A stretch of 64,000 bases of DNA, from NCBI GenBank assembly GCA_948567375.1, contig OX419759.1, forward strand, positions 30,853,493-30,917,492. The letters are read 5' to 3'. Below are positions 1-9,605 of this stretch, piece after piece (position 1 is the stretch's first letter; each line of letters starts with the position of its first letter). Source of the stretch: Lunularia cruciata. Its lineage: Eukaryota > Streptophyta > Marchantiopsida > Lunulariales > Lunulariaceae. A program made the translations under genes and the position numbers. The notes beneath the pieces were generated by a model, which was not told where the DNA came from, did not search any database, and worked only from the letters and a program-made list of their open reading frames with translations.

Positions 1-296
1 TTTTCCCTACTACATCATGTTGATCTTCATATTTTTTTATTTGCTCAATGATCATCTTCAATCTTGCATCAATATCTGAAATTGGTAGAATAGAAAGCAT
101 TGGTTGAACAAATTGAACTAGATTTCCTATAGGCCCAAGAAATATAGGAGTGTTGTAAGCACTATGCAATCATTTATTCTTTATAAACATAAGTACCTTG
201 TTTATTTAGAGTTATTTGGCATACAAATTACTAAGGATTCAATTCATCAACCAACACTATCCCATGTATAGTTGAATTACCTCCTTGACAATGCTT
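1..296. other. Left edge, unassigned
   Basis: No gene recognised. The minus strand of about 1-150 reads open without a stop and is rich in charged residues, so it could be the end of a decayed coding fragment that continues beyond the window. No family match is claimed. It lies beyond the 3' end of the copia remnant. Confidence 0.2.
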
Positions 297-720
297 GATA
301 GAACTAACAAGAGTCACAACATCATGCAGACTACAAGTGATTTCATGCGTCACACAAGAGTACAGGGTTCACCTCTATGTGAGGCTACGTCCACTAGAAT
401 GCTTCACGGAATTCTTTACTGACTTAGGCTCATCTGTCATGCAAGTCTAGCGCTCTCAGTCCACTCTAACTGTAAACCTAAAAGTGAGCAATGCCAGATA
501 CACGGTAACCCTAAGGCATAAGAGTAAAATCTAACAAACTCCTCTTGACTCTTATCTTTGGGTTAATAGCCTTGCAACAATTTATCACTCAACGGGAAGT
601 TCTAGATAGACATCTAATCACTTGACCCTTCCTTTAAACTAGGATAAACTAGAACTTATAATCTTAGCCCATACATAGATAGAGTAACCAAAATAGCCAA
701 GGTCACCTCCAATGCTAGGT
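297..720 (-). repeat. Probable 3' LTR region of the copia remnant
   Basis: The block at about 300-560 is repeated, diverged, at 24345-24615 in the same orientation (shared stretches such as GGTTCACCTCTATGTGAGGC). It lies just beyond the 3' end of the minus-strand copia RNase H region, where a 3' LTR is expected. The exact ends were not located, so the limits are approximate. Confidence 0.45.
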
Positions 721-789
721 GACCTTACTCATGTTCTACTTGCACAACCTGCAGGGTAGCACGATGCCTAGAGAAAATTTCTAAAGGTA

Positions 790-1206
790 TGACTTTGGTA
801 AAGGCATCAGTCAAGTTGAGCTTACTATCAATCTTGAATAAATCAAACATTTTCTCATACAAAACTTTCCTTAGAAAGTGTTATCTGATGTTTATATGCT
901 TAACCGTAACCCCATCACCTGATTTTCAGCTAGGTGTAAAGCACTTTGACTATCACAATGAAGCATTACCATGCATTGCCCTATCTCAACAACAAGTCTA
1001 TCCAACCAAATCACCTCCTTTGTTGCTTTCATTGCTGCCATGTGCTTTGCTTTTGTAGTAGATTGTGCAACATAATTCTGCAAGGTAGATCTCCAACTAA
1101 TGCACTCACCACCAAGTGTGAATACATACTCCATTTTTGACCTCCACTTGTCCAGATCTTGTCTATAGTCAACATCTACAAAGCCATCTAGTGATGTGGC
1201 ATTCAT
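790..1206 (-). pseudogene. Ty1/copia RNase H, decayed 3' end of pol
   Basis: The minus-strand frame reads as a copia-type RNase H. It has the GFVDVDY start, an ISWRSTLQN segment, an STTKAKHMA segment resembling the usual STTEAEY, and LHCDSQSALHLA. Downstream of 892 the C-terminal tail is recognisable but broken by stops and frame changes. This is the 3' end of the copia element whose 5' half lies at 9606-12590; the two halves are separated by the gypsy insertion at 1784-9605. It is not expected to give a functional product. Confidence 0.75.
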
Positions 1207-1299
1207 TGATCTTCTATCAAATAAAGCCCATAGTCTAGTGTACCTCCTAAATACCTAAGAATCCACTTAACTACTTCCCAATGTGTCATTCATGGATTT

Positions 1300-1783
1300 G
1301 GCATATACCTTCACACCTTACACATTATTAGGGCAAAATCAGGTCTAGTGCAAGTCATCAAGTATATCAAGTACATCAAAACAGCCTTCTCATAAGGAAT
1401 GTTAGCCATCAAACCCTTCTCCACGGCATCTGGAGGACAATATGCCACTAAAAGCTTGAAATGAGAAGCTAGAGGAGTACTTACTAGTTTACAATTCTCC
1501 ATGTTGAACCTAGCAAGTACTTTCCTAGCATACTTACCGTACATCAACCACGACTAACCAATGCCCAAGTTCCTCTTGATCTTAATGCCAAATATCCTTG
1601 TGGCCAACCCTAGATCCTTCATCTTGAACTCTAAACTCAAGAGCACCTTGAGCTTTTTCACCTCAAATCTATCCTGTCCTATTGAAACCCTGAGCATGCA
1701 TAAACACATCAAACTTCTTGTTCCATTGGCAAGATGTTTGCTTCAATCCAGACAAGGACTTTAGCAATTTTCATACCTTGTCC
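1300..1783 (-). pseudogene. Ty1/copia reverse transcriptase, C-terminal half
   Basis: The minus strand contains the copia connection region: YARKVLARFNMENCK, then VSTPLASHFKL, then a TRPDFAL segment. Immediately 5' of it (toward 1783) is a KLLKSLSGLKQ-like stretch, the conserved copia KSLYGLKQ motif. Several stops and frame changes interrupt it. The upstream half of the same RT domain resumes at 9606, so the break at 1783/9606 is the gypsy insertion point and not decay. Confidence 0.75.
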
Positions 1784-2472
1784 TGTAACACCCATTTGTG
1801 CATGTGTGTGGTATTGTGATATTTAGCTTGGTATTACAAGTACTTAAGAGATATTATTTATAGAGATAAAGGATGGTTCTATATTAGTCATGGTTAGCTA
1901 AAGTTAGTCATAGCTAAGATAGAGTGGACCTTACTTTAGAGGAAGTAGAAAAGATGAGCACCACTATTTTGGATTTTAGTGTGTTGACTTGGCATTATTC
2001 CTAGGTGTTTGGCTTTGAGGAAGAGTTGAGAACTCTTGGGCCCGCAAACCTTTTTGTTTTGGATTCTTCTTTATTCCAAGGATAGCCCATGTGAAGGAAT
2101 CCTTGACTTAGTGGTTGGGTCAAGATAAGACCACATGCTTAGGGGAATATGCCCATGTGAATGGATATTCCTTTCTACTTTTTGACTTTACTTGACTTTT
2201 AGTCTAGTAACTTGAGTTACTACGGTAATTAGTAACTTTGGTACGTAACTATTTCACAAGTATATAAACAAGGGGTGAGGAGGTACTCATCATCCTTTCA
2301 TTTGCAACTATCTCTCTCTCATTGAGTTCTCTAGTGAGCAATGTCTTGAGTCTTGGAGTGTTAGCCTTGGAGGAGTATGATGGAGTTGGGGTTCCTTGCC
2401 TTCTTAGTCCATGGTGCGCTACCATAATAGCCATCAGAGGTTCATCCTGAGTGAGAGACAGGCCGGCTCACA
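1784..2472 (+). repeat. gypsy-1 5' LTR
   Basis: 689 bp with TGTAAC and CTCACA ends; almost identical to 8917-9605. It includes a TATA box at 2261-2268, so the transcription start probably lies near 2290. Confidence 0.93.
2261..2268 (+). promoter_or_regulatory. TATA box in gypsy-1 5' LTR
   Basis: TATATAAA, followed by AAGGGG and the pyrimidine-rich stretch typical of a plant LTR R region. The same motif is at 9394-9401 in the 3' LTR. Start site not shown experimentally. Confidence 0.65.
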
Positions 2473-2476
2473 TTTT

Positions 2477-2493
2477 TGGTTCCGTTGCCGGGA
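2477..2493 (+). promoter_or_regulatory. gypsy-1 primer binding site (tRNA-Asp type)
   Basis: TGGTTCCGTTGCCGGGA begins four bases after the 5' LTR. It resembles the TGGCGCCGTTGCCGGGGA site complementary to the tRNA-Asp 3' end used by Athila-like plant gypsy elements, with a few mismatches. Confidence 0.7.
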
Positions 2494-3308
2494 CCTCTCT
2501 AGAAGGCAAGATAATGTTCCGCGTCCAATTCTACATTAGGCAGAAGGAGGCTATGAGAGCTCACTTGGAGAGAACATTAGGAGAGGAGAGGGCTGAACTT
2601 ATGTTAGAGAACCAAGATCCATTTGTATACCCTGTAGTTCATTATGATGTCTTTGAGGTGATTTTGTACATCTTGTACACATGAGAGGAATTGGAGAGAT
2701 TGTGTGAGGTGGATTGCAGATTTTGGGGATTAAGGTGATTTTGGGCAAAATCTCAAATTTGAGATCTGGACTTGAGATTTCTACACATGATAGCTTGGGT
2801 TATCTTTCAGTTAGCACACTTGAAATTATTGAGAGAGCTTCTATGCGCACTGGGCTAGAATTTTTGAAAGTTGATAGGGTAAAGTGCTCCCGCAACTGCA
2901 TGCTCTCTGGAAAATTGTACAGAGTCTGCCATTTCTTCAAATTTTAGTGAATTGTCTTGAAAATTTCCAAGAAAATTCAGTGCATTGTATCCTACCTGGT
3001 GCCACAAAAATTAGAGAGAGATCATTTTTGCGCAGTGCGTTATGAGTTTTTAAAGTGAGGGGGGTGGTTTTCAGACCAAATCTGAAATATGGGTGCTGAA
3101 TAGAAAGGTGTCTAGGCCAAATGGCTCAATGAAAAGATCTAAAATTTTGCAGGGAGGGACGCCCTAGAGTTGTGATCAAGTGTGGAAAATTTCAGAGGAC
3201 TGTGACATATTAGTTGGGAGATTTGAGTGACATTGTGAGGAAGGGTCAATTCTGCAGAGTGGAGATCTCATGCATGAGAAGTTTGAGATCAACAAAAAGC
3301 ATGTTTGA
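2494..3308 (+). other. gypsy-1 leader, 5' part
   Basis: No convincing gene. A short open stretch from 2451 to 2684 crosses the LTR end and the primer binding site. Its tail (PFVYPVVHYD) resembles a stretch near 3900-3960 (PFVFPRVDYS) on the far side of the leader ORF, hinting at an old internal duplication or one broken ORF. Confidence 0.35.
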
Positions 3309-3806
3309 GTGTTTAGATTCATCTTTGGGAACATGGAGGGTCATCAAGAGTGGAAATTGAGATTATGCAAGGTTCCCCAAGGGTTTGAGGTGATTGTAGG
3401 GGTGGATTTGAGGAAAAGAGAGTTTACAATAGAATTTGAAGAGAGTGTTGAGAGGATCCAAAAACCTACACCACTTGGAGGAAAGAGTGAGTCTAAGTGC
3501 TTTCTATGTGGAGAGAAGGGACATAAGGCAAGTTCATGTCCATTAACCTTTGAGAGCAAGAGATTGAGGGAAAGGAGAGGCTTACTTGACTTGGGTTTGC
3601 ATGTTGGACCTTCTTCACCAAGATTGGGAGGGAGAAGATCTAAGACCAAGGAGTTGTGTGAGGTTTGTGGAGTTGAAGGACTTCCAAAAGGACATGAGTG
3701 TAGTGGAGTAAAAGCACTTTTGGAAACTTTGGTGAAGGATCTTGGAGAGAGTCTTAGTACAGCTACAGAAATACTACCACCTTCATCAGCTAGTTCTCAA
3801 GATTAG
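3309..3806 (+). CDS. Leader ORF of gypsy-1 with two Cys-rich knuckles (ORF0)
   Basis: A 165-residue ORF upstream of gag in the element's own orientation. It carries a canonical retroviral-type zinc knuckle, CFLCGEKGHKASSCP (CX2CX4HX4C, about residues 64-77), and a second Cys/His cluster, CEVCGVEGLPKGHEC, about residues 117-131. The N-terminal part is charged and unrecognised; the C-terminal tail is Ser-rich. It is separate from the main Gag at 4042, which has its own knuckle. It may be an accessory nucleic-acid-binding protein or a relic of an older, captured gag. The nearest in-frame ATG was taken as start; the sequence around 3300 would allow another. Function unknown. Confidence 0.5.
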   Translation: MFRFIFGNMEGHQEWKLRLCKVPQGFEVIVGVDLRKREFTIEFEESVERIQKPTPLGGKSESKCFLCGEKGHKASSCPLTFESKRLRERRGLLDLGLHVGPSSPRLGGRRSKTKELCEVCGVEGLPKGHECSGVKALLETLVKDLGESLSTATEILPPSSASSQD

Positions 3807-4041
3807 TGATGGAGATAATCTTTCAACTTATGGATAAACTATCCATGAGAGTTAGATTAATATGCACTCTAGGATTTGATGTTGCTATAGAAATCTTGGA
3901 GCAACCTGAACCTTTTGTGTTCCCTAGAGTGGATTATTCTCAGATGGTGTTAGTCATGTATATACTCTATTAGTAATAGAGTGAGAGAAAAGAAAAGAGA
4001 AAAAAAAAATTAAGAGAAAAGAAAGATAGTGAGGGGTTAAG

Positions 4042-5811
4042 ATGGGGAAACTTCCGGTTTTCTTTGGCAAGGATGGAGAAGATGTGGAGGCCTTTGTGAG
4101 AGACTTCAAGAGAGCTTGCATAGGAAACAATGAGAGGAGGAAGAATGAGTGGGCCTCATTATTACCAGATTTCTTTGAGGATGCAGCACTTACATGGTAT
4201 GAGTCAGAATACCAAAAGAGAGAGAGGAGAGAGGGGGAAGAGGAGTCTTGGGAGACTTTGACTTCAGCACTCATTGAGAACTTTCTTCCTGATGAGAGTT
4301 ATGAGAGATTGATGAGTGAGGTTACATTTCTCAAGCAAGGAGATGGGGAGAAAGTGAGAGTCTATGTGGAAAGAGTGGAAAAGTTGGAGTCCAGATTTCG
4401 CATAGTGTTGAGGAAGGGTGGGGATGATGTGGAGACTACAATGATTGGCATAGGGGCCATGCTCACCAAGAATTTTGTGGGAGGATTGAGACCACAAATT
4501 AGAAGCAAGGTGAGATATGAGAAACCTTCTTCCAAGGTTGAAGCTATCAAGATCGCAATTCGTATGGAGGAGAGTTTGGAAGGGGATGAGAGTGATTTGG
4601 TGGTGAAGGAGGTTGTGCATCCTCCTCAAGGCTACAAGTATGGTGGAACTTCTGATACTTTGGTGACAAGGGTTGCACCACAAGTAGTAGTTGCTCCAAT
4701 TCTTGCACCTCCACCAAAAGATCCACTCCAAACCATCACAGAACAACTTGCGGATCTCAAGATCAATGTGGTGCAACTATGGGAGAAGAGAGAGGTGGAT
4801 CAGAATGTAGGGAGAGGACCTAGGAGTTATGGAAACTATCCATATAGAGGAGGCCAACCAGCCAACAATTTCAATGATAGAAATTGTTTTGGTTGTGGAG
4901 GAAGAGGCCATATCCAAAGGAATTGCCCAAATTCCACTTACCATGGAGGAAGGGGTTATGAGGGAGCCAATAGAGGGAAAGAGGGAGGTAGTGAAACCCA
5001 AGTGGCTCCTAATCCCAACAAAGGTAAGGGGATAGCATCCATAGATGTGGTTGAGAGCAAGTATGAGAAGGGAGAGTGCTCAAACTCCAAGGGTCTTAAT
5101 TTGGAGCTTTTGGCACAAGAGAAGAAGAGAGCTCGTTTTGCAGAGGATGTTCACTCTTCTCAAGGATTTACTTCAAGCAAGGATACTCCTATGTCTACTA
5201 GGAGCACTCGCACCTCAACACCATCAACAACAAAGACTCCAAGGAAGAAGTTGGGGATGGAGGACTTCTTGATCTCAAAGCAACAATGGAACTACAATGT
5301 GTTGGAGGATGTTGGTAGTCACAAGGCTAACATCACAGTGGGCCAATTAATTGCTTTGAACCCTACCTTGAGAAAGGAGCTTAGAGGTGGTTTGAGTTCT
5401 ACAAGGAGTAAAAAGAAGAAGAAGGCAAAAGTTCCAGTATCAATGGGGGTGGTGGATGCCAAGCCAGCACCATGGGAGGCTTGTGAATATGCCTCCAAGA
5501 TTGATGTGAGAGTGAATGGTCACAACATCAAGGATGCATTGGTTGATGGAGGATCAGCAGTGAATGCCATGTCAGAAAGGTTGATGAAGAAGTTGGGTAT
5601 GATACCCTCAAGACCTTCAACATTTGTGGTGAGCATGGCAAACAAGCAACAAGTTCGACCAGTAGGGGTGATGGATAAGGTGGTAGTTTCAGTTATGGGA
5701 GTTCAAAATCTCATGACTTTCCAAGTCTTGAAGGATTCAAGCTATGACTTACTTCTTGGGAGGCCATGGTTGAGAGCAGCACGCACAACTGATCGATGGC
5801 ACAAAGGGTAG
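4042..5811 (+). CDS. gypsy-1 Gag-protease, ending at an in-frame TAG
   Basis: A 589-codon frame. Residues 1-200 form a retrotransposon Gag domain (DAALTWYESEY, ENFLPDESYERL, NFVGGLRP). A zinc knuckle, CFGCGGRGHIQRNCP, sits near residues 282-296. Near residue 500 is an aspartic protease whose catalytic triplet reads DGG (LVDGGSAVNAM) rather than the usual DSG or DTG, followed by the flap and LLLGRPWL. The ATG at 4042 follows a purine-rich leader and begins the Gag homology directly. The terminating TAG (5809-5811) is in frame with the downstream RT frame, so this is the first part of one polyprotein. Either readthrough or a CAG to TAG mutation accounts for the stop. Confidence 0.88.
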   Translation: MGKLPVFFGKDGEDVEAFVRDFKRACIGNNERRKNEWASLLPDFFEDAALTWYESEYQKRERREGEEESWETLTSALIENFLPDESYERLMSEVTFLKQGDGEKVRVYVERVEKLESRFRIVLRKGGDDVETTMIGIGAMLTKNFVGGLRPQIRSKVRYEKPSSKVEAIKIAIRMEESLEGDESDLVVKEVVHPPQGYKYGGTSDTLVTRVAPQVVVAPILAPPPKDPLQTITEQLADLKINVVQLWEKREVDQNVGRGPRSYGNYPYRGGQPANNFNDRNCFGCGGRGHIQRNCPNSTYHGGRGYEGANRGKEGGSETQVAPNPNKGKGIASIDVVESKYEKGECSNSKGLNLELLAQEKKRARFAEDVHSSQGFTSSKDTPMSTRSTRTSTPSTTKTPRKKLGMEDFLISKQQWNYNVLEDVGSHKANITVGQLIALNPTLRKELRGGLSSTRSKKKKKAKVPVSMGVVDAKPAPWEACEYASKIDVRVNGHNIKDALVDGGSAVNAMSERLMKKLGMIPSRPSTFVVSMANKQQVRPVGVMDKVVVSVMGVQNLMTFQVLKDSSYDLLLGRPWLRAARTTDRWHKG

Positions 5812-8800
5812 TTGAGGATTGGGCCATCAAACCATAGAGTCACTGTTCCTGTGACTAACACCACCAACACTTCACATTCAGATACCCCATCTTCTAATTA
5901 TTGGGAATCAGATTCTGAAGAAGGAGCTTCAGGTGTGGACACAAGCATGGAAGAGGAGACTTCCACGGAGGAAGATGAATCTGAATCTGATTCAGATGTG
6001 TATCCCTTGTGTGCTATGGATTTTGCACCTAAGCCAGAGGTTTTGAAGGACCCAGATAAATCACCATTGACACTTGAGGAGGTAGAGAGAAGGTTATCTA
6101 CCCTCAAGTATGGCCCAAATGTTACCAAGGAGGAGAAGGTGAGATTTGAGGAGATTTTCCGCAAGTTCATCCATGTGTTTGCTTTTAGTTACAAGGATTT
6201 GAAGGAAGTCACCTTGGAGGAGCACAAGATAGAGGTGGAGTCACATGCAAGACCAATCCGCCAAAAGCAACGTTGCATTAGCCCACCAATATCTTTGGTT
6301 GTGAAGGAGGAGATTGATAAGCTCAAGGAGGCTGGATTTATCTTTGAGGTGGAGAATTCAGAATGGGTGTCTCCAATTGTCATTGTGAAGAAAAAGAATG
6401 GCAAGCTTCGGGTATGTGTGGATTACAAGAAGCTTAATGCTGTTACCAAGAAGGACTACTACCCATTGCCATTCATTGATGAGATCTTGGAGGAGGTTGC
6501 AGGTCATGAGAGGTATAGTTTTGGAGATGGTTATAGTGGATATAACCAAATAAAGATTGCACCAGAGCATCAACAACTCACCACCTTCACCACACCTTGG
6601 GGAACTTACGCTTTCAAGGTCATGCCTTTTGGGCTTTGCAATGCTCCAGCCACATTCCAACGGTTCATGAACAAGGTATTTGAACCTTTCATTGGGAAAT
6701 TTGTGAGAGATTTCATTGATGACTTTTGTGTCTATGGGAGCAAGGAGGAGCACTTTGAGCACCTAATCAAAGTCTTGCAACGCTTGGATGAGGCAAATGC
6801 ATCACTCAACCCAGAGAAGTGCATTTTTGGATGTGAAGAAGGTCTACTTTTGGGGCACATCATCTCCAAGGATGGAATAGCCGTTGATCCTGAGAAGGTG
6901 AGGAAAATCTCAGACCTTCCATTCCCTTCAAGCTTGACAAAGTTACGCCAATTCTTGGGAATGGTTGGGTACTATAGGAGGTTCATCTTCTCATTTTCCA
7001 ACAAGGCTTATGCATTGACCATCTACATGAAGAAGGGTGTAGATTACATGGTGATTTTGGAAGACAAGGAGGCTCTCAAAGCTTTTGAGGAGCTCAAGCA
7101 ATCCCTTGTTGTAGCTCCAATTCTTGCTAAACCTGATTGGAGTAAGCCTTTCATCCTCTACACTGATGCTTCTAATGTAGCTATAGGATGCACTCTTAGT
7201 CAATTAGACCAAGATGGGCATGATCATCCAATAGCTTATGCTAGTAGGCAGATGGTTTCAGCAGAGAAGAACTACTCTGTCACAGAGAGAGAAGGGTTGG
7301 CAGTGATCTTTGGTCTCAAGAAGTTTAGACACTACTTGATTGGAGGGAAAGCCACAATTGTCACGGATCACAAGGCTTTGAAGTACATCTTCAACAAGCC
7401 TAATGTTGAAGGGAGACTAGCAAGGTGGATGATACTCTTGTCTGAGTATGACTACACAATTGAGGATAGGCCAGGAAAGAAACATGCAAATGCTGATTTG
7501 TTATCTAGAGCCTATGATCATGATGGAGATGAGCCAGTAGATGATTCCTTCCCGGATGAGGAGCTCATGACGATCTCAGTCACTCAAGAGATTCCAATGG
7601 AGTACAAGGAGATTGTGGATTTTGTGACAAGAGGTAACTATCCAGAAGGGATGCATGCTAGGGAGAGGAAGGCCCTTGCAGCAAGATCTAGACCTTACAC
7701 AATGGTGGAGGATATTCTTTTTCACCAAGGAGCAGATGGTCTACTTCGAAGAGCAGTGGGTAAGGAAGAGTCTATCCTACTCATAAAGGAGTTTCATGAA
7801 GGTTTAGTATGTGGAGGACACTTTGCAGGAAAGGTGACTGCTTTCAAGATTCTAGATGCAGGTTACCATTGGAGAGGGATTTTCAAGGATTGTCTTGATT
7901 ATTGCAAAACTTGTCATGTTTGTCAAGCTTTTGCTAGAAAGTCTACATCCACTCCACCACTTAGATCAATTCCATTGCTAGGACCTTTTGAGAAGTGGGG
8001 AATTGATTTTGTAGGACCTCTCAATAGAACCCCAAGGAACAATCGGTACATTGTGGTAGTTACTGATTACCTTACCAAGTGGGTTGAGGCTAGACCATTG
8101 AGGGACAAGAATGAAGATGAAGTGGGTAGATTTCTTTATGAACGCATTATCACTAGGTTTGGATGCCCTTTGGAGTTGGTTTCTGATAGAGGAGGAGAGT
8201 TTACAGGAAGCATTACTACAGCCATGCTACGACATTTCTCTATCACACATAGAGTAACTACATCCTATAAGCCAAATTCCAATGGCTTGGCAGAGAGAAC
8301 CAATCAGACCTTGTGCATGATGTTGGCCAAAGATGCAGAAATGGAGGGGGCTAAACATCATTGGGACAAGAGGATTCATGCAGTTTTGTGGGAGTATAGG
8401 ACAACCATGAAGACTTCCACTGGATATTCTCCATTCCAATTGGTGTATGGTATTGAGTCTACCTTACCTATTCACTTTGATCTTCCTACCTTCCAAAGCA
8501 TTCATAGGAGATTGAAGAAAGCACAAGGAAGTGATGCAGAGAAGTCAAGGAAGGATCAACTCATGGAGTTGGAAGAGGCAAGAGCAGTTGCTATGGTTCG
8601 AGTGGAGCAAGCCCAAAGGAAACAAAAGGAGAGCTATGACAAGAGGCAAGGCAAGAAGAAGGTGGAGCCTTTCAAAGAAGGTGATTGGGTAATGTTGTTT
8701 GATTCCATTCGATTCAAGAGAGTGCAAAAGAAGTTTTTGCCTAAGTACTTTGGACCTTTTATAGTAGAGAAGGTGTGGGGCAATTACACCTATGATCTCA

Positions 8801-8868
8801 AGGAGTTGGGAGGAAGACACTTTGATAGGATTAACCATGATAAGTTGAAGATGTACCATAGAAGGTAG
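5812..8868 (+). CDS. gypsy-1 Pol: RT, RNase H, integrase (same frame as Gag)
   Basis: 1018 codons in the same frame as 4042-5808, read without another stop. The first codon is TTG, so there is no independent ATG at the boundary. RT spans about residues 120-340, with MPFGLCNAPATFQ and an active site FIDDF at 301-305 (the usual motif is YxDD). RNase H begins near 447 (LYTDAS) and includes VTDHKAL. Integrase has an HHCC zinc finger (H661 to the CKTCHVC pair near 698) and the D, D, E residues in GIDFVGP (about 730), LVSDRGGEF (about 790) and GLAERTNQ (about 826). The C-terminus ends DRINHDKLKMYHRR, with no chromodomain. Apart from the upstream TAG the enzyme looks intact. Confidence 0.9.
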   Translation: MRIGPSNHRVTVPVTNTTNTSHSDTPSSNYWESDSEEGASGVDTSMEEETSTEEDESESDSDVYPLCAMDFAPKPEVLKDPDKSPLTLEEVERRLSTLKYGPNVTKEEKVRFEEIFRKFIHVFAFSYKDLKEVTLEEHKIEVESHARPIRQKQRCISPPISLVVKEEIDKLKEAGFIFEVENSEWVSPIVIVKKKNGKLRVCVDYKKLNAVTKKDYYPLPFIDEILEEVAGHERYSFGDGYSGYNQIKIAPEHQQLTTFTTPWGTYAFKVMPFGLCNAPATFQRFMNKVFEPFIGKFVRDFIDDFCVYGSKEEHFEHLIKVLQRLDEANASLNPEKCIFGCEEGLLLGHIISKDGIAVDPEKVRKISDLPFPSSLTKLRQFLGMVGYYRRFIFSFSNKAYALTIYMKKGVDYMVILEDKEALKAFEELKQSLVVAPILAKPDWSKPFILYTDASNVAIGCTLSQLDQDGHDHPIAYASRQMVSAEKNYSVTEREGLAVIFGLKKFRHYLIGGKATIVTDHKALKYIFNKPNVEGRLARWMILLSEYDYTIEDRPGKKHANADLLSRAYDHDGDEPVDDSFPDEELMTISVTQEIPMEYKEIVDFVTRGNYPEGMHARERKALAARSRPYTMVEDILFHQGADGLLRRAVGKEESILLIKEFHEGLVCGGHFAGKVTAFKILDAGYHWRGIFKDCLDYCKTCHVCQAFARKSTSTPPLRSIPLLGPFEKWGIDFVGPLNRTPRNNRYIVVVTDYLTKWVEARPLRDKNEDEVGRFLYERIITRFGCPLELVSDRGGEFTGSITTAMLRHFSITHRVTTSYKPNSNGLAERTNQTLCMMLAKDAEMEGAKHHWDKRIHAVLWEYRTTMKTSTGYSPFQLVYGIESTLPIHFDLPTFQSIHRRLKKAQGSDAEKSRKDQLMELEEARAVAMVRVEQAQRKQKESYDKRQGKKKVEPFKEGDWVMLFDSIRFKRVQKKFLPKYFGPFIVEKVWGNYTYDLKELGGRHFDRINHDKLKMYHRR

Positions 8869-8902
8869 AGAGACCTTCACTTTGAGGACAAAGTGAAAAC
8901 TT

Positions 8903-8916
8903 AGTCCGGGGGTAAA
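8903..8916 (+). promoter_or_regulatory. gypsy-1 polypurine tract
   Basis: AGTCCGGGGGTAAA directly abuts the 3' LTR, in the position and composition expected for plus-strand priming. Confidence 0.7.
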
Positions 8917-9605
8917 TGTAACACCCATTTGTGCATGTGTGTGGTATTGTGATATTTAGCTTGGTATTACAAGTACTTAAGAGATATTATTTATAGAGAT
9001 AAAGGATGGTTCTATATTAGTCATGGTTAGCTAAAGTTAGTCATAGCTAAGATAGAGTGGACCTTACTTTAGAGGAAGTAGAAAAGATGAGCACCACTAT
9101 TTTGGATTTTAGTGTGTTGACTTGGCATTATTCCTAGGTGTTTGGCTTTGAGGAAGAGTTGAGAACTCTTGGGCCCGCAAACCTTTTTGTTTTGGATTCT
9201 TCTTTATTCCAAGGATAGCCCATGTGAAGGAATCCTTGACTTAGTGGTTGGGTCAAGATAAGACCACATGCTTAGGGGAATATGCCCATGTGAATGGATA
9301 TTCCTTTCTACTTTTTGACTTTACTTGACTTTTAGTCTAGTAACTTGAGTTACTACGGTAATTAGTAACTTTGGTACGTAACTATTTCACAAGTATATAA
9401 ACAAGGGGTAAGGAGGTACTCATCATCCTTTCATTTGCAACTATCTCTCTCTCATTGAGTTCTCTAGTGAGCAATGTCTTGAGTCTTGGAGTGTTAGCCT
9501 TGGAGGAGTATGATGGAGTTGGGGTTCCTTGCCTTCTTAGTCCATGGTGCGCTACCATAATAGCCATCAGAGGTTCATCCTGAGTGAGAGACAGGCCGGC
9601 TCACA
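8917..9605 (+). repeat. gypsy-1 3' LTR
   Basis: 689 bp, the same length as the 5' LTR, with one difference seen by eye. TATA-like motif at 9394-9401. Flanked on the right by GTCCT, which continues the copia coding sequence. Confidence 0.93.

Larger units (their letters stand above)
1784..9605 (+). mobile_element. Full-length young Ty3/gypsy LTR retrotransposon (gypsy-1)
   Basis: Two 689-bp LTRs (1784-2472 and 8917-9605) bound a tRNA-Asp-like primer binding site, a 1.6-kb leader with an extra zinc-knuckle ORF, a gag-protease-RT-RNase H-integrase frame and a purine-rich tract. The LTRs start TGTAAC and end CTCACA and differ at one base by eye (2279 G versus 9412 A), so insertion was recent. 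GTCC is present on both flanks: a 4-bp target duplication, or 5 bp (GTCCT) if the first LTR base is counted. The target is the RT region of a minus-strand copia element. There is no chromodomain after integrase. The one visible lesion in the main frame is a TAG at 5809-5811. Confidence 0.93.

Noticed and set aside
2714-2947. 77-codon ORF in the gypsy-1 leader
   Set aside because: No domain, no link to adjacent frames; likely chance.
4264-4776. 170-codon minus-strand ORF
   Set aside because: Antisense shadow of the gypsy-1 Gag frame; no domain.
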